Positions 23,627 through 27,498 of a stretch of DNA of 27,498 nucleotides are shown here, piece by piece (positions within the stretch are counted from its first letter, which is position 1; each line of letters starts with the position of its first letter). A program made the translations under genes and the position numbers. This DNA is from Verrucomicrobiota bacterium. Lineage in GTDB: Bacteria > Chlamydiota > Chlamydiia > Chlamydiales > JAEYWL01. Below the pieces are notes generated by a model. The model saw only the letters and a list, made by a program, of their open reading frames with translations. It was not told the DNA's origin and did no database searches. The stretch covers positions 1-27,498 of the forward strand of contig JAEYWL010000048.1 in assembly GCA_023428915.1 (NCBI GenBank), in the 5' to 3' direction.

Positions 23627-24119
23627 AGTTTTTATTCAATCCTCTTGCCCTTGCCAAAAAAAATCATCATCACATTATACTGTAGGTTTACACTCAATGT
23701 CACCAACTTAAGGTTTTGCAACAGTATTTTCGAGTGTAGTTTTTAGAATATGTTCTTATATATTTGGAGTGCTGCGACTCGTCGCAGCTTTAGTCGTGTT
23801 TGACTTGTCGAACATAAAAGAGTCTTGTTAAAACCCAAGTTGTCCCCTAAATCACGCTTGAACAGGCCTGCACTTGGGTTTAAATCTCCATTCTGAAGTG
23901 TTTGACAAGTCAAACACGACTAAAGCGGTGACAAGTCACCGCACTCCAAATCGATTTTCTTAAGTTGATGACGCCACATTTACGGCTTTGTTTTCTTGGG
24001 TATTAAGAACAAATTTATGATTTGGGCAAGGGCAGGGGGAGATCAAGGAAAAGAATGCAAAAAATCTATGAAAATTAGATGATCAAAAACTGCAATCTTA
24101 CAAATTTAGGAGAAGCCAA
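23627..24119. other. 493-base gap between divergent genes, filled by a repeat
   Basis: No gene is seen. Most of it is the large inverted repeat at 23763-23950. The remaining stretch at 23951-24119 should hold the promoter of the 24120-26807 operon, but no convincing -35/-10 pair stands out. Confidence 0.6.
23763..23950. repeat. 188-base inverted repeat with nested covarying hairpins
   Basis: Arms of 47 bases at 23763-23809 and 23904-23950 match at 42 positions when inverted. Each arm contains its own hairpin: GCTGCGACTCGTCGCAGC (23771-23788) on the left and the equivalent GCGGTGACTTGTCACCGC on the right. Of the five differences, four fall as two fully compensating pair changes (T-A to G-C and C-G to T-A). 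Within the centre AAACCCAAGT (23831-23840) pairs with ACTTGGGTTT (23872-23881). A 37-base part of the centre (23828-23864) recurs at 27373-27410. Confidence 0.85.
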
Positions 24120-24713
24120 GTGGGAATAAACACTAGCCAACCACCCAAAGTGCAAATACGCAATTTTCTATTAGTTATTTTTGGCGGCATGGCGACTGCA
24201 GGCCTGCTCATTTATCTATTAGTGCATTACTATGGGGCAACTGGCCAATACCAGGCAGGAAATGTCTTGCTCGAACCGGCCGTGGCCGAAAAAATGGCCT
24301 ATAATAGCTACGATATAAAAACCAATGACCAAAACGCCCGTTTTGTCTTTCAAGACGCTTTGTTCACCTTCCCTGGCGGGCAAAATGCGCCGCATTCAAA
24401 TATTTTGACGGCCGCTCAATATGAAAAAATTTACCATTTAGTTCAAGAGGATATGAGCCTGATAAGTCCCGGAAATGAAATTACCGCCTTGTTTGACACA
24501 CAGCCGTCTGCGGAGCTAGCCATTAGGGTAAAAACGAATAGCCCTGCTAAATGGCAAGCGGAATCGCTGATCTTTCAAAAGATGCAAGTGCTTGTCAATG
24601 AAAAGTATTACCGCATTTCCCTGCATGAAGAAAATCCAGGAGAAAACTGGGTGTATTTTCACCATAAACGCATCTTCCAAGAAATTTTGGAAATAGCCGG
24701 CAATGAGCAATAA
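24120..24713 (+). CDS. Hypothetical single-pass membrane protein
   Basis: A 197-residue protein starting at GTG 24120. The start is supported by AGGAGA seven or so bases upstream. A single membrane helix (about 15-36, FLLVIFGGMATAGLLIYLLV) near the N-terminus leaves the remaining 160 residues probably outside the inner membrane. This domain (FVFQDALFTFPGGQ, EENPGENWVYFHHKRIFQEI) has mixed alpha/beta character and no motif I recognise. Its stop overlaps the start of the phnP-like gene by 11 bases, so the two are translationally coupled. It opens a three-gene run with phnP-like and hflX. Probably a lineage-conserved chlamydial protein; function unknown. Confidence 0.8.
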   Translation: MGINTSQPPKVQIRNFLLVIFGGMATAGLLIYLLVHYYGATGQYQAGNVLLEPAVAEKMAYNSYDIKTNDQNARFVFQDALFTFPGGQNAPHSNILTAAQYEKIYHLVQEDMSLISPGNEITALFDTQPSAELAIRVKTNSPAKWQAESLIFQKMQVLVNEKYYRISLHEENPGENWVYFHHKRIFQEILEIAGNEQ

Positions 24714-25479
24714 GTTAACTTTTTTAGGAACCGGCGCTTCGATGGGCATACCCGTTATTGCCTGCACATGCGGCGTCTGTCAATCTGATTCTTCTTACAA
24801 CAAAAGACTGCGCCCATCCGCATTGGTTACCGTAGGCGGAAAGAGCATCCTTATTGACCCTGGCCCAGATTTAAGGCAGCAAGCATTAACCCACAATATC
24901 AAGCATTTAGATGGCATTATTATCACACATGCCCACTACGACCACACTTCTGGGATCGATGAGTTGCGCGCCTTTAGGCAAGCGGGCGTTCCGCCCATTG
25001 AAATAGCAATGTCAAATGACACCCTTATAGAAGTCTCTTCCCGTTTTTACTATATTTTCGATAACGAGAAGCTGAGCAAATCCCTTACTCCCCAATTTAT
25101 CCTGACTCTTTTTCCGGAAAATCAGGGCGAAATTACTTTTCAGGGAACCCAATGGAAGTACTTTACTTTCTTTCAAGCAGGTATGCCTGTCAACGGTTTG
25201 CGCATAGGTAATCTTGCCTATGTTTCTGATATCTACAATTACGACGACTCAATATTTACCCATCTGCAGGGCATAGAAACACTTATAATAAGCGCTTTGC
25301 GTTTTACCCCATCTGCCATGCACTTTTCAGTTGACCAGGCTGTCGACTTTGCCAAAAAGACAGGAGCAAAGCAGACGTGGCTTACCCACATTTCCCATGA
25401 TTTGGAACATCAAAAAACAAATGCCTACTTGCCTGAAGCTATCCAATTAGCTTATGATGGTCTTATCATAGATTTCTAA
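24703..25479 (+). CDS. PhnP-like metallo-beta-lactamase-fold hydrolase
   Basis: A 258-residue MBL-fold enzyme. The zinc motif His76-A-His78-Y-Asp80-His81 is intact, with later metal ligands in AYVSD and the closing THISHD. Cys21, Cys23 and Cys26 (ACTCGVC) form the extra structural zinc site typical of the PhnP and lipoate-linked subfamily. PhnP itself is a phosphodiesterase acting on cyclic ribose phosphates, but without any other phn gene here the substrate is open. It is cytoplasmic. The start ATG 24703 lies inside the previous gene. It is followed after 17 bases by hflX; I recall the same pair as CT380-CT379 in Chlamydia trachomatis, a useful synteny mark. Confidence 0.9.
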   Translation: MSNKLTFLGTGASMGIPVIACTCGVCQSDSSYNKRLRPSALVTVGGKSILIDPGPDLRQQALTHNIKHLDGIIITHAHYDHTSGIDELRAFRQAGVPPIEIAMSNDTLIEVSSRFYYIFDNEKLSKSLTPQFILTLFPENQGEITFQGTQWKYFTFFQAGMPVNGLRIGNLAYVSDIYNYDDSIFTHLQGIETLIISALRFTPSAMHFSVDQAVDFAKKTGAKQTWLTHISHDLEHQKTNAYLPEAIQLAYDGLIIDF

Positions 25480-25496
25480 CCTTTCAATTTTAAACC

Positions 25497-26807
25497 ATGG
25501 CCACACAAGAATCGTTCAATACCAAAGGCTTCACTTCTGAAAAGAAAGTGCAAAAAGCGCTCTTAATAGCGGCATTTCAAAGCACCAACCTAAAATACGC
25601 ATGTGAAGAACACCTGGCCGAATTAGAGTTATTAGCCAAAACTTACGGCATTGAAACTGCAGGGCGGGAAGCCTGCCCGTTAAGAAAAATCGACCCCTCA
25701 ACCTATTTTGGAAAGGGTAAAGTTGACGAGCTCATTGCTAGAGCAAAAGAACTTGAAGCCGATCTAGTGATCGTAGACGAAGAAATCTCTCCGGCGCATC
25801 AACGCAATCTTGAGAAACTATTCAACCTCAAGGTTATGGATCGCACAGAGCTTATCTTAGGCGTATTTGCACAAAGGGCGCACACAAAAGAGGCCCGCTT
25901 GCAAATTGAGCTGGCGCAAGTCAAATATCAGTATCCACGTCTTAAACGCATGTGGAGCCATTTTTCCAGGCAAAAAGGCACTGCCGGCGGCGGCGGCGCT
26001 TATTTAAAGGGCGAAGGGGAAAAACAGATCGAGATTGACCGGCGTTTAGTGAAAAAGAGAATAGAAAAACTGCAAGACGATATCGAGGCGGTTAAACTTA
26101 ACCGTCAAACACAACGCCTTGCACGTGAACGCTCCGAAATTCCGGTTTTTGCAATCATTGGCTACACTAACGCCGGCAAGTCCACTTTGTTAAAAGCCTT
26201 GACCGATGCCGAAGTCTTTATTGAAGACAAGCTTTTTGCCACACTGGATACAACAACGCGCAAGTTCACCCTTGCCAACAACCAAGACATTTTGCTCATC
26301 GACACTGTGGGCTTCATTCGCAAACTGCCTCACCTCCTTGTTGCGGCATTTAAAAGCACGCTGGAAGAAGCTTTGGAAGCAGATATTTTACTTCACCTCA
26401 TCGATGCCAGCCACCCCATGGCCGTTGAACAGGCAGAAGCCGCGCATCAAGTATTGCAAGAATTAAATGCCACCGGGAAACCGATTATTCCAGTCCTCAA
26501 CAAAATTGATAAGCTGACCGACACAGGAATGTTAAACCAGCTGCGCATCCTCTATCCCAAAACCGTCAATATTTCCGCCCTAAAAAAAGAAGGCTTGGAA
26601 GAACTCCAGCAAGCTATGATCCAAGAGCTTGCCAAGCAGCGCCGAGTAGCTAAACTGCGCATTCCGCAAAGCGACTACGCTGTGGTCAGCGAAATCATGC
26701 GCTCTGGAAAGATCCTGAACCAGGAATATGATGAAAATGATGTGTTAATCAAGGCAGAGATGTCAATTCCGTTATTTGAAAAACTCAAAAAATTCAAGGC
26801 CGACTAA
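25497..26807 (+). CDS. hflX: Ribosome-associated GTPase HflX
   Basis: A 436-residue HflX, the normal length. The N-terminal domain (about 18-205) carries FGKGKVDEL and the glycine-rich GGGGAYLKGEGEKQIEIDRR segment, a variant of the usual GGxGxxGPGEKQLExDRR. Next come a coiled linker and the G domain: P-loop GYTNAGKST (222-230), DTVGF (269-273) and NKID (335-338). HflX binds the 50S subunit and splits or rescues stalled ribosomes under stress. The glycine-rich segment lacks the usual arginine and proline, probably a lineage feature. No ribosome site is visible before ATG 25497, so translation may be coupled to the gene before it. The 93 bases that follow contain only a weak palindrome (AATGAT/ATCATT) as a possible end signal. 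Confidence 0.96.
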   Translation: MATQESFNTKGFTSEKKVQKALLIAAFQSTNLKYACEEHLAELELLAKTYGIETAGREACPLRKIDPSTYFGKGKVDELIARAKELEADLVIVDEEISPAHQRNLEKLFNLKVMDRTELILGVFAQRAHTKEARLQIELAQVKYQYPRLKRMWSHFSRQKGTAGGGGAYLKGEGEKQIEIDRRLVKKRIEKLQDDIEAVKLNRQTQRLARERSEIPVFAIIGYTNAGKSTLLKALTDAEVFIEDKLFATLDTTTRKFTLANNQDILLIDTVGFIRKLPHLLVAAFKSTLEEALEADILLHLIDASHPMAVEQAEAAHQVLQELNATGKPIIPVLNKIDKLTDTGMLNQLRILYPKTVNISALKKEGLEELQQAMIQELAKQRRVAKLRIPQSDYAVVSEIMRSGKILNQEYDENDVLIKAEMSIPLFEKLKKFKAD

Positions 26808-26900
26808 ATTCCTATAAATTCTAGACATTATATGATTCTGGTTGGCAATGATTTAAAGCATCATTAATATGTAATAAAACTAATAGAATAAGAAAGCAAG

Positions 26901-27200
26901 ATGGACTTTCCAAAAATTAATATACCACAAGATAAAATTGCACAATTTTGCCAAAAAAACAATATAGCGACCCTATCCCTTTTTGGATCTGTTCTTACCG
27001 AGAAATTTAATCCATCAAGTGATGTTGACTTTCTTGTGGAATTCGAACCCGAACATATTCCTACTCTTTTTGATGTCGTTGATATGGAAGAAGAATTAAG
27101 CAGTATCATTGGTTGTCATGCAGATTTAAGAACAGCCAAAGGTATTAGCCGTTATTTTAGAGATGAGGTTATTTCTACCGCTAAAAAAATTTATGGTTAA
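26901..27200 (+). CDS. MntA-like nucleotidyltransferase antitoxin
   Basis: A 99-residue minimal nucleotidyltransferase. It has the signature Gly29-Ser30 (LFGSVL), then Asp41-x-Asp43 (SSDVDFLVEF) and a third carboxylate Asp75 (HADLRT), so the active site is complete. MNT proteins paired with HEPN toxins modify the toxin (AMPylation of a HepT tyrosine is known for MntA) and silence it. The overlap with the next frame is 8 bases, as expected for the pair. The ribosome site is weak. The gene is intact although its partner is truncated. Confidence 0.9.
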   Translation: MDFPKINIPQDKIAQFCQKNNIATLSLFGSVLTEKFNPSSDVDFLVEFEPEHIPTLFDVVDMEEELSSIIGCHADLRTAKGISRYFRDEVISTAKKIYG

Positions 27201-27396
27201 TAGGGATTTAGCTCGTTTTTTTCATATGTTGGATTGTGCGAAGACAATTTCTAAATTTGCTGATAAAAAACAACGGCAAGACTTAGACTCAGATCGTTTT
27301 TTCGCCTCTGCTATTATGCGTGAGTTCGAAGTGTTAGGAGAAGCAGCTTCTGCAATATCAATGGAAACGAGATTAAAACCCAAGTTGCGCCCCTAA
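27193..27396 (+). pseudogene. HepT-like HEPN toxin, truncated by a repeat
   Basis: The frame starts at ATG 27193, overlapping the MntA-like gene by 8 bases. It reads 67 residues. DLARFFHMLDCAKTISKF and FEVLGEAASAISMETR match the first half of HEPN toxins (DUF86/HepT). A normal family member is about 110-120 residues, and the part that follows should carry RN.LIH..F, the RNase motif R-x4-6-H. Here the match stops after METR, and from 27373 the DNA is a dispersed repeat also found at 23828-23864, which adds LKPKLRP and a stop. So the catalytic half is gone and the protein should be inactive as an RNase. The rest of the gene, if it survives, would lie beyond the right edge. Confidence 0.8.
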
Positions 27397-27498
27397 ATCA
27401 CGCTTGAACATTGCCGAACTTGACAAGTGAAAGGATAAGTCCCGAAGAGCCAAGTCGTGACTTGGCCGAGGGGCTTAGCGTTTCAATTGGCAAGTGCA
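27373..27498. repeat. Dispersed repeat with palindromes, running off the right edge
   Basis: Bases 27373-27410 (TTAAAACCCAAGTTG, CCCCTAAATCACGCTTGAAC) match 23828-23864 with one small difference. Beyond, ACTTGACAAGTGAAA (27418-27432) is an imperfect inverted match (13 of 15) to TTTCAATTGGCAAGT (27481-27495), and between them GCCAAGTCGTGACTTGGC (27449-27466) is a strong palindrome with outer TAAGTCCC/GGGGCTTA arms. This is the same plan, an inverted repeat around hairpins, as at 23763-23950. Confidence 0.75.

Noticed and set aside
26825..26880. Terminator after hflX
   Set aside because: AATGAT/ATCATT is short and AT-only, with no T-run behind it.

Overview
The window looks like a piece of a chlamydial chromosome, most likely from an amoeba-associated environmental chlamydia (Parachlamydia/Protochlamydia/Waddlia type) rather than the human Chlamydia group. 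This rests on a Kdo transferase (waaA/gseA), a glgB preceded by a protein that looks like chlamydial CT865, a phnP-like hydrolase directly followed by hflX (the order I recall for CT380-CT379), a YopT-like protease and several large lineage-type hypothetical proteins. No database search was possible, so the taxonomic call is an inference from gene content and recalled gene order.

Layout. 1-1630: a secreted protein running off the left edge, a small Cys-rich secreted protein broken by two single-base losses, and a possible trace of an IS1-type transposase. 1634-6182: a membrane protein, an orphan double rhodanese, a 49-residue membrane miniprotein, and a two-gene surface or secreted unit (a Trp/Tyr/Pro-rich protein of YxWxxGxW type followed by a Gln-rich protein). 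6264-10758: an SDR dehydrogenase convergent with a TauD-like dioxygenase, then a YopT-like cysteine protease convergent with a patatin-like phospholipase. 10860-11262: an inverted array of 9-nt repeats and the elongator and initiator tRNA-Met genes side by side. 11378-19204: a tight minus-strand run mtaB - CT865-like - glgB - ligA - waaA. 19286-19490: a mosaic of abutting inverted repeats. 19491-23626: a 783-residue protein of unknown function, then an MnmC2-like FAD oxidoreductase and radC. 23763-23950: a complex inverted repeat. 24120-26807: a small membrane protein, phnP-like and hflX on the plus strand. 26901-27498: an MntA/HepT antitoxin-toxin pair whose HepT toxin is cut short by a repeat that also occurs at 23828-23864.

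How it fits together. Housekeeping genes (LPS core, ligase, glycogen branching, tRNA modification and tRNA-Met, ribosome-associated GTPase) lie in compact same-strand runs. The accessory material between them (effector-like protease, phospholipase, secreted repeat proteins, toxin pair) is flanked by palindromic repeats and decayed genes. The most notable points are the structured repeat family with compensatory base changes, the repeat-truncated HepT, the YopT-like protease with a long insert, and the 9-nt repeat array in inverted arms.
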